The notes under the pieces were generated by a model. The model did not search any database. It was not told where the DNA came from and saw nothing but the letters and a program-made list of their open reading frames with translations. From Chromatiales bacterium (GTDB taxonomy: Bacteria; Pseudomonadota; Gammaproteobacteria; JAHELT01): a stretch of 56,865 nt of DNA. The position numbers and the translations under genes were made by a program. Below are positions 15,212 to 24,333 of the stretch, piece by piece. Every line of letters starts with the position of its first letter. Position 1 is the first letter of the stretch. The stretch lies in the NCBI GenBank assembly GCA_024644045.1, contig JAHELT010000012.1, forward strand, positions 1 through 56,865. The letters are read 5' to 3'.

Positions 15212-17134
15212 ATGTTCTCTGCTCAGATTTCGCGCTCGCTGGCCTGGATGGCAGTGCCGCTGCTCGGTTTCACGCTCACCGCCTGCGACGGCGGGGGCCC
15301 CGGGCAGCTCGATGCGGAGGTCAATCAAACCACCACGGACATGCTCACCGTACACGCCACTGCATCGGGTGAGGCGACCCCGGGACTGCGGGTGATGCTC
15401 TCCGCCGACGTCGAAGACGGCGGCGCTGACGTGCGTTACCAATGGTCGCAGACCGGCGGGCCCGCGGTTGAGCTTGAAGGTCCGGACAGTGCCGTTACGC
15501 AGTTCCGGGTGCCGCCTGTGAATGAAGACGTCGAGCTAGACTTCACCGTAGAGGCGACGGATGCCGCCGGCCATTCCGGAAGCTACGCGCTGCGTGTCAC
15601 GGTCGAGGCGCTCACCATGGAGACGCTGCACGTCGTTGAGCGCCAGGTGACTGACCAGTTCGTGGTGTTCCGTGCGGACAAAGACATCAACGAACGGTTC
15701 GAGCTGTACCTCGCGACGCTCGACGGTGAGAGCGTCGTACGGCTCAACGATCCGCCGCCGGTGCCCGGCGGTGGTGTTTTCCTGTTTCGTATTTCGCCTG
15801 ACCGGGAACATGTGGCGTACTGGGGCGATCAAGACACCGACAATGTTTTCGAACTCTACACCGCGCGTATCGACGGGGGCGGCGTGAGCAAGATTAACGG
15901 GCCGTTGGTTTCCGGGGGTAGTGTACGCAGTGATTTTGTCTGGTCACCCGACAGCAATGCTCTGGCTTATAGCGCTGACCAGCGCACAGCTGGTGTTTTC
16001 GAGGTGTTCGTGAGCGCTGCCGACGGCAGCGGCAACGTCCGGGTATCGGGCGACCTGGTGTTGGGGGGCGGCGCGTTCGTGCCCGTCTGGAACCCCGACA
16101 GCGATGCTATCGCGTATGGCGCCGATCAGAACACCGATAACGTGTTCGAGCTGTTCGTGAGCAGCGCCGATGGCCGCGACAACGTACGGGTCTCGGGCCC
16201 GATGGTGCCGAACGGGGATGTGCGGTTCGATTACGCGTGGTCGCCGGACGGGCAGTACCTTGCGTATCGGGCCAACCAGTTGGACCGCTTCAGGTTAGAG
16301 CTCTTCACCAGCACCCCGGACGGCAGCGGGAATACACGCGTCTCGCCGCCGCTGGTCACCGACGGGTCAGTGGACACGTTCGCCTGGTCGCCGGACGGTT
16401 CACGCATCGGCTACCAGGGCGATGTCGTGATCAACGACCGGTTCGAGCTGTTTACCGTGTTTCCCGACGGGACGGGTAACGTCAGGGTCTCGGCGGTCCC
16501 GGTCGACGGCGATGTGAGCGGATTGTTTCAGTGGGCCCCGGACAGCTCGGCGATCGCCTACACTGCCGACCAGCTGGCCGACGGCGTGCTCGAGCTGTTT
16601 GTCAGCGGGCCCGACGGCAGCGGTAACCGGCGGGTATCCGGGCCGCTGGTGGCCGACGGCCAGGTTTTCCAGTTTTCGTGGTCGCCGGACAGTGCGCACC
16701 TCTCTTACCTGGCCACGCAAAATGCCAGTGACCTCTTCGAGTTGTTTGTCAGCGCCCCGGATGGCAGCAGCACTGTGCAGGTGTCGGGGCCCCTGGTCAC
16801 AGGCGGAGACGTCAGTTTCAATTCGTTGTGGTCGCCGGATAGTCAGTGGCTGGCCTACCTTGCTGACCAGAACCAGGACAATGTGTTCGAGCTGTTCACT
16901 GCGAGACCGGATGGATCGACCGTTGTGCAGGTCTCGGGGCCTATGGCGCCTAACGGGGATTTGGACAGGTTCCTCTGGACGCCGGACGCATCGCGGCTCG
17001 TTTACGCCGCCGATCAGCTTGTCGACACTGTGATCGAACTGTTCGTGGCCGCGCCTGACGGCAGTGTGCCGAACAACAGGATCTCGGGTGACCTCACGCC
17101 CGGCGGCGGTGTGGTCGACTTCGCGCTCGAATGA
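15212..17134 (+). CDS. Lipoprotein with a PKD-like domain and ten propeller repeats
   Basis: About 640 residues. The start has a near-perfect AAGGAGG ribosome site. A signal peptide ends in the lipobox LTAC (Cys25), predicting outer- or inner-membrane anchoring. A beta-sandwich domain of PKD/Ig type follows (about 35-135). Ten repeats of roughly 47 residues then run to the end, each containing an FELF-type core and an A/PDGS turn, with WSPDS and LAY strands as in TolB/WD40-like (PD40) propellers. Such proteins bind other proteins or polysaccharide; a target cannot be named. Upstream open sequence to 14999 is not needed. Confidence 0.8.
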   Translation: MFSAQISRSLAWMAVPLLGFTLTACDGGGPGQLDAEVNQTTTDMLTVHATASGEATPGLRVMLSADVEDGGADVRYQWSQTGGPAVELEGPDSAVTQFRVPPVNEDVELDFTVEATDAAGHSGSYALRVTVEALTMETLHVVERQVTDQFVVFRADKDINERFELYLATLDGESVVRLNDPPPVPGGGVFLFRISPDREHVAYWGDQDTDNVFELYTARIDGGGVSKINGPLVSGGSVRSDFVWSPDSNALAYSADQRTAGVFEVFVSAADGSGNVRVSGDLVLGGGAFVPVWNPDSDAIAYGADQNTDNVFELFVSSADGRDNVRVSGPMVPNGDVRFDYAWSPDGQYLAYRANQLDRFRLELFTSTPDGSGNTRVSPPLVTDGSVDTFAWSPDGSRIGYQGDVVINDRFELFTVFPDGTGNVRVSAVPVDGDVSGLFQWAPDSSAIAYTADQLADGVLELFVSGPDGSGNRRVSGPLVADGQVFQFSWSPDSAHLSYLATQNASDLFELFVSAPDGSSTVQVSGPLVTGGDVSFNSLWSPDSQWLAYLADQNQDNVFELFTARPDGSTVVQVSGPMAPNGDLDRFLWTPDASRLVYAADQLVDTVIELFVAAPDGSVPNNRISGDLTPGGGVVDFALE

Positions 17135-17145
17135 AGGGGGTAGCG

Positions 17146-17173
17146 GCCGGTGCAGGGAATGCCCTGCGCCGGC
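17146..17173. terminator. Hairpin between convergent genes (probable bidirectional terminator)
   Basis: A GC-rich stem-loop: GCCGG and GCAGGG on the left pair with CCCTGC and CCGGC on the right, with one T/G mismatch and a four-base AATG loop. It lies 12 bases after the propeller lipoprotein stop and just after the end of the convergent phoX gene. A U-tract is weak, so efficiency is uncertain. Confidence 0.6.
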
Positions 17174-17177
17174 TCGT

Positions 17178-19082
17178 TCAGCCGATGGGCTCGCCGTCGT
17201 CGCGGGTGATTGCGACGATGGAGGAGCGGGGGACGGTGTCGCCCCCGCCGGGCCAGTGGCTCTCGCCTTGCCTTTCGCCGGGGTGCTGGATGCCGACGAA
17301 CATGGTTTTGCGGTCGGCGCTCCAGGCGATGCCGGTGACCTCGCATTCCTTGGGGCCCACCAGAAAACGCTTGATCTCTCCGGTGCGGGGGTCTCCGAGG
17401 AGCATCTGGTTGTTGCCGTGGCCTGCAAAGTCTTTTGCGTTGGAGTAGTTGCCGTCGGTCTGAATCCACAGGCCGCCGCGGCTGTCGAACTTCAAACCGT
17501 CCGGTGAGTTGAACATGTTGTCGGCGTGGACGTTGGCCGAGCCCTTGCGGTTGTCCTGGTGCACGGTGGGGTTGCCCGCGAGTACGTAAAGGTCCCAGGC
17601 GAAGCTGGCGGCCGTGTGGTCGCCGTTGTCGGGCGTCCAGCGTACGATCTGGCCATAGAGGTTTTTCTCGCGTGGATTCGGGCCGCCCGCCGGCGTGGCA
17701 TCGCCGCCCTTGTTCGGCTTCACGCCGCGGTGTTTGTTGTTGGTGAGGCAGCAGTAAGTTTCGGCTTTCAAGGGGTTGACTGCGATCCATTCGGGACGGT
17801 CCATGGTGGTGGCGCCGACGGCGGACGCCGCCAGGCGGGTGTGGATGCAGATCTCCGCTGTTGAGGCGATGCCGGTCGCCGCCGGGGTCAACTCGATCCA
17901 TTCGCCGCGCCCGTTGTCTGAAAACCTCGCTGCATACAGGCTGCCGTCCTCCAGCAGGTCGGCGTTGTCGCCGTTCGCCAGATGCTTCCGGCGGGAGACG
18001 AACCTGTACAGGAACTCGCCCCGCTCGTCGTCGCCGAGATACACCACGACATGCTCGTTCCTGGCGACCACGACTGCCGCGTTCTCGTGCTTGAAGCGGC
18101 CGAGCGCGGTGCGCTTCTTCGGGGTCGAATCCGGATCGAGCGGGTCGATTTCTACCACGTAACCGACACGGTTCGGCTCGTGCGGATGCTTCGCGATATC
18201 GAAGCGATCGTCGACTCTGCGCCAGCCGTAACCCCAGTCCTTCAAGCCGAAGCCGTAGCGCGTCAGCTCGGCTGAGGGCTTCAGCTCCGGGTCGCTCGAG
18301 GAGAAGTACCCATTGACGTTCTCTTCGCACGCCAGGTAGGTGCCCCAGGGCGTCCTGCCGCTACCGCAGTTGTTGAAGGTGCCGAGCGAGGTGGTGCCGG
18401 AGGGATCGGCCTTTGTCTTCATGAGCGCGTGGCCGCGCGCGGGGCCGGTGATGTGCATCGGCGTATCGGCGGTGATGCGGCGGTTGTAGGGCGAGTCCTT
18501 GACCAGCGTCCATCGGCGACCCGTCTCCGCGATCTCGATGATGCTGATGCCGTGGCCGTTCTTGGTCTTCTGCACGTCGTCGGCGGTTTCCGGCTTTCTG
18601 GACGCGCGGTTGCCGTGAATGATGTCGAGATTCGTGTACTCGTTGTTCACCGCGAGGATCGAGCGGCCGTCGTGGGTGAAAAGCTCCATGCCGTCATTGT
18701 TGTCGCCAAAAGCGAGCGTCTGCGATGTCGCGGTGCCCCGCGTGGCATGATCGAATGGCTTGCCGGCGGACCACATTGGATCGCCCCACCTGACCAGGAC
18801 CTGCCAGCGGTAGCCTTTCGGCACGGTAACGGTGTCGAGGGTGTTGGCGCCGATCGGCTCGAATGGCGGGGGCTCGCCCATTGCAGCCCTGCGGCCCGGG
18901 GGCGCCACCGCGCACGCGCTCATCAGGAAAGCGGTGGCGCCGCAGGCAGCCGTGCCGGACAGAAAATCACGCCGCGACAGCAGACGCTCGCAGAGGCCGG
19001 CAAAGTCGGTCGCTTGCGGGCGCGGGTAGTTGACCTCGTCGAACTCGTCGAAGGAAAGGTGGGGTTTACGCTTTTCAGTCAC
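17178..19082 (-). CDS. phoX: PhoX family phosphatase (DUF839)
   Basis: About 634 residues, usual for PhoX. A twin-arginine signal SRRDFLSGTAACGATAFLMSAC predicts folded export to the periplasm. The mature part has the metal-site features of PhoX: NNEYTN, the TFNNCGSGRTPWGTYLACEEN stretch, and later FKHENAAV and PDGLKFD segments of the propeller. Known members are Ca/Fe-dependent monoesterases that release phosphate from organic phosphate. The GTG start is chosen because GGAGGAAA lies six bases upstream. It converges on the propeller lipoprotein. No Pho box was confirmed. Confidence 0.88.
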   Translation of the reverse strand: MTEKRKPHLSFDEFDEVNYPRPQATDFAGLCERLLSRRDFLSGTAACGATAFLMSACAVAPPGRRAAMGEPPPFEPIGANTLDTVTVPKGYRWQVLVRWGDPMWSAGKPFDHATRGTATSQTLAFGDNNDGMELFTHDGRSILAVNNEYTNLDIIHGNRASRKPETADDVQKTKNGHGISIIEIAETGRRWTLVKDSPYNRRITADTPMHITGPARGHALMKTKADPSGTTSLGTFNNCGSGRTPWGTYLACEENVNGYFSSSDPELKPSAELTRYGFGLKDWGYGWRRVDDRFDIAKHPHEPNRVGYVVEIDPLDPDSTPKKRTALGRFKHENAAVVVARNEHVVVYLGDDERGEFLYRFVSRRKHLANGDNADLLEDGSLYAARFSDNGRGEWIELTPAATGIASTAEICIHTRLAASAVGATTMDRPEWIAVNPLKAETYCCLTNNKHRGVKPNKGGDATPAGGPNPREKNLYGQIVRWTPDNGDHTAASFAWDLYVLAGNPTVHQDNRKGSANVHADNMFNSPDGLKFDSRGGLWIQTDGNYSNAKDFAGHGNNQMLLGDPRTGEIKRFLVGPKECEVTGIAWSADRKTMFVGIQHPGERQGESHWPGGGDTVPRSSIVAITRDDGEPIG

Positions 19083-19315
19083 TGGCTTTCCTCCACAGAT
19101 TGGTGGCGCATCGCCCGGGACGGGGCGACGCCGGGTCATTGGCCCGGTGCACACACGCCTTGGTGTTGCTGAGCACTAAGCGCCGCCAAGTGTGCTACCG
19201 AAGCATGACAGGTAGATAACAAGTATAGGTAAAAAAGGGGATAGATTTCCCGGCAGCGCGGCGCCGTGTGGCTGGTTGAACACCAGCGCCGGTTCTCGCT
19301 GAATCCATCCCGTTT

Positions 19316-19639
19316 CTAGGTGGAGGTTCGCGCCGTTTTCAGCTCGAAGTGAGCCGAGGTCCTGTCCCACCGTTTCAGCACCGCCTGCGCGGCATCGGGC
19401 ACATAGCAGCGCTGGTAGTCCTCGCCCTGGAAATTGATCACGTTCTGGATCGAGTCGAACGTCATGATGGTGATGAACTCGACCTCGTCGTCCAGATCGC
19501 GGCGCAGCAGCTCGATGCCGTGATAGCCCGGGATCGCCTTCGCCTCGATTGACGGGAACACCTCGCTGTTCAGGATGTGCTCGTAGGCATCGGCGTTCTC
19601 CAGGGTCGTCCAGCCGTGCCAGATTCGTTTGATCGCCAT
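19316..19639 (-). CDS. Antibiotic biosynthesis monooxygenase (ABM)-like protein
   Basis: A 107-residue dimeric alpha/beta-barrel type protein: start MAIKRIWHGWTTLENADAYE, central GYHGIELLRRDLDDEVEFITIMTF, end segment with VPDAAQAVLKRWD. The pattern is that of ABM/Dabb-like domains without an obvious cofactor site, so its role is uncertain. It follows the mandelate racemase-family gene by 59 bases on the same strand and may be its partner. The 230 bases after it to phoX appear non-coding. Confidence 0.72.
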   Translation of the reverse strand: MAIKRIWHGWTTLENADAYEHILNSEVFPSIEAKAIPGYHGIELLRRDLDDEVEFITIMTFDSIQNVINFQGEDYQRCYVPDAAQAVLKRWDRTSAHFELKTARTST

Positions 19640-19698
19640 GGGCAGTCCGTTCGCTTTGTTCGCACTCGACCATTCTACAGCGGTGCTTCGGCGAAGGG

Positions 19699-20802
19699 TC
19701 AGTTGCGGTGCTCGCTGATCTGATACTGAGCACTGTGCAGCCAGTCGGGATTGATGCGCACGCCCCAGCCCGGGTCTGCGGGGATCTGTACCTTGCCATT
19801 CTCGACACGCAGCGCCGGCTCGAACAGCCGGTCCTGCCAGGGGTAGTAATCGAGGCCCTCGATTGAGAACTCGACGTAGGGACCGGCGTTCTCGAGTGCG
19901 CCCATCATGTGCAGCGTGAACACCGTCACCAGCGACAGATTGGCGCTGTGCGGCGTGCAGGGCAGCCCCGCCTGCTGGCCGAGCTTTGCCACTTCCAGCG
20001 TTCTCGAGAGGCCGCCGAGGTAGCAGATATCCGGTTGAATCACATCGACCGCGCGCATGTCGATCATCCGGCGCCAGGTGGGGATGTCGCAGTCCTGCTC
20101 ACCGCCGGTCACGTCGAGGTCCAGCGCTTCGGTCACCTCCCGCGTCCACTCGAGTTCCCAGTAGGGGCAGGGTTCTTCGAAATGACAGATGCGGTGATCT
20201 TGCAGGTACCGGCCGAGCTCGATAGCCCTGCGCGGCGTGTAACAGCTGTTGCCGTCGACCAGCAGCGCCACTTCGTCGTCCATCCGGCGACTGACCTCCG
20301 CCACGATCGCCTCGCTTCTGCCGGGCCATTCGTCCTCGTCGTGGCCGCATTCCTTGCCCACCCGGAACTTGAACGCGTCGAACCCGTGTTCCTCGCGCAG
20401 CCGGCACAAGCGCTCCGCCTCATCCTCCGGGGTGATGTCACGGCGCATGCTGGAACCGTAGACGCGCAGCGGCCGGGGGGTTCCACCGAGCAGCTCGCAC
20501 ACGGATCTACCCTGAGCTTTCGCGTGCAGATCCCAGAGCGCGGTATCGAGCCCGCCGGCGGCGCGCCGCAGGTAGGAGCCCGGAAACTTGTGCTCGCGTT
20601 CGAGCACCGTCTCGACCAGCGCGCCGATGTCGTCGGTTTCCGCGCCCAGCACGTGCGGGGCGACCTGCCGGTGCAGCACCAGTGCGGTTATATCGCTGTG
20701 GTAGGGCGCAGTCTGTCCCCAGCCTTCGGCCCCGTCGCCGGTGCGTACGCGTACCATGCAGACGTGCTCATTGCTGAACGATTCGATGCTGTTGATCCGC
20801 AC
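19699..20802 (-). CDS. Mandelate racemase/muconate lactonizing enzyme family protein
   Basis: A 367-residue enolase-superfamily enzyme. The capping domain (1-120) is followed by the barrel with metal ligands Asp183 (VDGN), Glu209 (FEEP) and Glu235 (GGEQD). Catalytic candidates are Lys145 (FKFRVG) and His285 (PHSAN), paired with Asp258 (QPDICY). This is the acid-sugar dehydratase/racemase type layout. The family abstracts an alpha proton from a carboxylate. The substrate is unknown, and no sugar-uptake genes are adjacent. It forms a likely two-gene unit with the ABM protein. Confidence 0.88.
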   Translation of the reverse strand: MRINSIESFSNEHVCMVRVRTGDGAEGWGQTAPYHSDITALVLHRQVAPHVLGAETDDIGALVETVLEREHKFPGSYLRRAAGGLDTALWDLHAKAQGRSVCELLGGTPRPLRVYGSSMRRDITPEDEAERLCRLREEHGFDAFKFRVGKECGHDEDEWPGRSEAIVAEVSRRMDDEVALLVDGNSCYTPRRAIELGRYLQDHRICHFEEPCPYWELEWTREVTEALDLDVTGGEQDCDIPTWRRMIDMRAVDVIQPDICYLGGLSRTLEVAKLGQQAGLPCTPHSANLSLVTVFTLHMMGALENAGPYVEFSIEGLDYYPWQDRLFEPALRVENGKVQIPADPGWGVRINPDWLHSAQYQISEHRN

Positions 20803-21070
20803 GCGCTCCCCACTTCAGCCGTTGCGTTTGTTGTTAATGCCGATCTCTTAGGCATCAACGGCACAATAGTAACAATGGTGTCCCGCAGGACGCTATCGTC
20901 GACGGCGTGAAGGTGCTGGCGCAGGAGCTGGAGAAGCTTTCCGTGCGGCGCTCACGCGGCGCTGCAAATCAGCGTGTGCGCGTTGTTGCGTGAACCTTCA
21001 GTGCAGCGGCGAATCGACGTCCCTGTCGTTTCGCGAGTGGTTGCGCTTCCGCGCCGGAAGTTTTTCACAC

Positions 21071-21989
21071 TCAGGAGATAAGCTGCGACGAGGTGCGGTT
21101 TTCGCTCGACTCGTAATTGCCATCCCCGTCGGCATCGACTTCGATCAGCACCACGCCACTCGGCGCGCCGCTGCCCTGAATCGTCACGCGCACGCCGGAG
21201 TTCGCGCCCGTGATCACGAGCTGGCCGCCGCGCGGATAGGGCTCGAAGTCCAGCCACACGATCGTCTGTCCGGTCGAGACTGAGATCGTACCGCCAAGAA
21301 AGGTGCTCGTCAGCGTGTAGCGGGCAGTCGTAGTTTCTTCGCCGGTCGCCGCGTCGTACTGATAGGTCGACGAGTAACCCGACACGCTGATCGAGTCGCC
21401 GCCCGAAGAAACAGTATAGCCGCCGCTCTCGGTGCCGGATTCTACAGCGCCGGAAGTCGTCCAGCTGAAACTGATCGTTCCGTTGAGCGTGACGGTCTGG
21501 ATGCCGCTGCCGGAGACGCTCAGGTTGGAGAAACTCAGGCCGCCGCTGAAGCTGTTGCCGGTGAAGTCGCCCGTGCCGCTGATCGTTATGACCCCGTTGA
21601 GGGTGATCGACCCGAGCCTGCAGCTCATGAATGTGTAGGTTCCGAACCCGTTCGGATCGGCGGGCACTGCCGCTGTCGCATGCCTCTGTGCCCTGCGGCA
21701 TGACCGCGCTGGAGCGGGCTGCATGCGGACGCAGCGCGTTACGCACGAACCGGGGTAGCGACTGGACTGCGAGCCCCGGAGCGCCTGCGCTCTCTCCCCC
21801 GAAAATACCGATCTCAACGCCGGGCGCAGCCCGATAGGCGGCTTCGACCACATCGGGCGCATTGGCGGCCGTTATCGCCAGATTTGGGGCGGGCGGGCCA
21901 CCGCCACCACCACCGCCACCGCACGCGGCCAGCGCCGACAGGCAAATCGCGGTCGTCACCCTTTTCATTGTTCGCTCAAACATCTGCAT
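21071..21989 (-). pseudogene. Lipoprotein gene with a frameshift
   Basis: The start codes a signal peptide ending in LSALAAC then a run of Gly (lipoprotein signal), followed by NLAITAANAPDVVEAAY. Near 21665, after EACDSGS, the frame is lost. The continuation lies in the next frame from PADPNGFGTYTFMSC to the end with repetitive Ser/Thr/Gly beta strands (GSITLNGVITISGTG). Joined, this is one ~305-residue beta-rich surface lipoprotein. A one-base loss or gain is enough. It could be true decay, phase variation, or a sequencing error. Short Ser-Gly-Gly repeats are found in the C-terminal half. Confidence 0.65.
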
Positions 21990-22175
21990 CTCCCAGTCTC
22001 TTTATCAATACATGTCTTAGGATCAATGGGTCGAAGTGGAACTGCCGCCGAACTTTACGCAGTCCGTGCGCGAAAGACTTACGTCAACTAACATCGGGAG
22101 CCGAAGATGCCATCTCCATCTACTTTTTCATGTAACGACTTTTGGCAATAAACGTTTGTGTCACAGATCAACAAC

Positions 22176-22979
22176 TCACTCATTGAGTTGCGAGAGCAGG
22201 TCCGGCGGACACGCCGGCCTTAGCGGGCGCGGTATGGTCGAGGTGCACCTCCATACCAGCTTGTCTTTTTTAACGCCGGGTATCCAGGTAACGGTGCCGT
22301 GCTCGTTGCAGGGAATACCGGCGCCACTCACGCCGATGACAATGGTGCCGTCAGCGCGTTGTTCGCTGGTGAGTTCATAGCCGTACCATTGCGCAAGCTC
22401 GCCCGCGTAGGTCGTCGGTGTCGACGCCGGCGGTGGAAATCGCTTCGAAAGGTCCCAGTACGCCTCCGTGACGTTGCGTAAACGGCCGAACTCCAGCACC
22501 CGGTCTCCGGCAAGCGACGTGTGCGACGAGAAGCTGTGACCCATGGGCGGCATCGCACTGAGCGCAAGCACAGTTGCCAGCAGAACCCCGAGCAGCCAGC
22601 CACCGAGAATGCCGCCCCAGCCGAGTGGCCCCGGTTCCGGACCGTACTCCGTCGTAATCTGACTGCCCGGATAGGCGAGCAGTATCACTACGCCGAGCCA
22701 GCCCAACCCCACCAGGAGCAGCGGGAACAGCGCGATTGCCCAGGCGCCCGACATGCCGCAATCGCGCAGGCGCGGGACGGAAAGCAACGCAGCGACGACG
22801 GCATAGGGGAGGCTCCACCAGGGCAGGGCCAGCAGTTCCCGAACGTCGCAGCCGGCTTGCGTGTCCACGCTGGTGAGCCGCATCCCGAACCGCAGCTGCA
22901 CATGAATGATGCCGGTCAGCAGAAGCGTCGTCAGCAACAGGTGGAAATACGTATGTCGGTTGATTCGCACGTGTGCCAC
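22176..22979 (-). CDS. DUF805-like membrane protein fused to a pilin-like domain
   Basis: A 267-residue protein. The N-terminal part has three to four membrane segments and the DUF805-type signature VPRLRDCGMSGAW then YPGS and EYGPEP. A further membrane helix (about 121-143) leads to a soluble C-terminal domain that looks like the globular part of a type IV pilin: a helix ending in RFPPPAST, beta strands GTIVIGVSGAG and GTVTWIPG, and a disulfide-type end LVWRCTS with a second Cys at RPACP (residues 245 and 257). There is no prepilin peptidase site at the N-terminus. Function is unknown. Confidence 0.65.
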   Translation of the reverse strand: MAHVRINRHTYFHLLLTTLLLTGIIHVQLRFGMRLTSVDTQAGCDVRELLALPWWSLPYAVVAALLSVPRLRDCGMSGAWAIALFPLLLVGLGWLGVVILLAYPGSQITTEYGPEPGPLGWGGILGGWLLGVLLATVLALSAMPPMGHSFSSHTSLAGDRVLEFGRLRNVTEAYWDLSKRFPPPASTPTTYAGELAQWYGYELTSEQRADGTIVIGVSGAGIPCNEHGTVTWIPGVKKDKLVWRCTSTIPRPLRPACPPDLLSQLNE

Positions 22980-23003
22980 TGCGTCGGGCGAGGCTCGTTC
23001 CGG

Positions 23004-24203
23004 TCAGTCCACGAGCGCCTGATACACCAGGGTCTTCAACTCACGGCGGATCGGATAGGTGGAAGAGGGGATCAACTGGGTCATGAACAGCGCGACCAGG
23101 TCTTCCACGGGATCGACCCAGAAGTAGGTGCTGGCAACGCCACCCCACGCGTATTCGCCCGGCGAGTCGAGCACGTTCGCCGCAGCGGGGTCGATCACCA
23201 CCGAGAAACCTAGCCCGAAACCTATGCCTTCGTAGGGCGTTTCGCTGAAAACCGGCTGCCCCATCGCCGCTAGATCGACATTGCCGGGCATGTGATTCAG
23301 GGTCATGTACTCGAGCGTCTTGCGGCCGAGTACGCGCACGCCCTCCAACTCGCCCCGGTTAAGCAGCATCTGCGCAAAGCGGTGATAGTCGATGATGGTC
23401 GAGACCATGCCGCCGCCGCCGGCGAAAAACGTGGGACGTTCATGCAGCACCGATGTTTCCGGGGCGTCGCGCAGCCGGAAGTCGCCGCCGTCGGTGGCCT
23501 CGTAGCAGGCAGCAAGTCGGTCGTGTGCCTCGGGTACCACCCGGAAGTCCGTCTCGGTCATGCCGAGCGGTCCCGTGACCTGCTCGCGCACGTAGTCATC
23601 CAGCGGCCGATCCGAAAAAAGCTGTACGAGATAGCCGCACACGTCGGTGGACACGCCGTAGTTCCAGCGCGTGCCCGGCACAAAGCGCAACGGAATGTCG
23701 GCGAGCGCATCCACCATTTCCTCGAGCGTACCGCTGACCGACAATCCGCCGATCCTCCGCTCGCGGTACATCACGCCGACCGGGTGCTCGTCCATGAAGC
23801 CGTAAGTCAACCCGGACGTATGCGTCAGCAGGTGCTTGATGGTCATCGGCGTCGCGGGAGGTGAGGTCCGCATGGCATCGCCTTCGCCGCTGTCGTAAAC
23901 CTCGAGGTTCTTCCACGCGGGTATGTACCGGTCGACCGGATCGTCGAGCTGAAAGCGGCCCTGCTCGTAGAGCTGCATCAGCGCCACGCTGGTGATGGGT
24001 TTCGTCATCGAGTAGATCCGAAACACCGTGTCCCGCGTGATGTCTGCACCGCGCTCCACGTCGCGCTTGCCATAGGCGTGAAAGTAGGCTTCTTCGCCGT
24101 GGCGTGCGACGAGACAGAGCACACCCGGTAACTTGCCGTCATCCACGTAATGCTCGATGTGGCGCGTAATGTAGTGCAGTTTCGGTTCTGAAAAGCCGTG
24201 CAA
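23004..24203 (-). CDS. Serine hydrolase, beta-lactamase/esterase family (class C-like)
   Basis: A 399-residue enzyme without a clear export signal. It has the SxxK motif SMTK (Ser65, Lys68) in [16 protein letters not shown], a Tyr-containing second motif at WNYGVS (Tyr182), and a late [12 protein letters not shown] segment in place of the KTG box. This pattern is that of EstB-type esterases and D-aminopeptidase relatives rather than true drug-hydrolysing lactamases. It is a single gene; the neighbours are unrelated. Confidence 0.85.
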   Translation of the reverse strand: MHGFSEPKLHYITRHIEHYVDDGKLPGVLCLVARHGEEAYFHAYGKRDVERGADITRDTVFRIYSMTKPITSVALMQLYEQGRFQLDDPVDRYIPAWKNLEVYDSGEGDAMRTSPPATPMTIKHLLTHTSGLTYGFMDEHPVGVMYRERRIGGLSVSGTLEEMVDALADIPLRFVPGTRWNYGVSTDVCGYLVQLFSDRPLDDYVREQVTGPLGMTETDFRVVPEAHDRLAACYEATDGGDFRLRDAPETSVLHERPTFFAGGGGMVSTIIDYHRFAQMLLNRGELEGVRVLGRKTLEYMTLNHMPGNVDLAAMGQPVFSETPYEGIGFGLGFSVVIDPAAANVLDSPGEYAWGGVASTYFWVDPVEDLVALFMTQLIPSSTYPIRRELKTLVYQALVD

Positions 24204-24333
24204 CGTCAGGGCCTCCTGGTTTTCGGGGAGTTCGGCATTGAATGTACAGGGAACTGCGTCGGGTCACAAAATCCGGGCGGTCCGTTCGCCACTCCGGTTG
24301 CCTCCTGCAATGCGGCGCTGCGCTCGGCAGTCG

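Noticed and set aside
23004-24203. Calling the serine hydrolase an antibiotic-resistance beta-lactamase
   Set aside because: The motif set fits EstB-like esterases, there is no clear export signal, and nothing in the context points to resistance.
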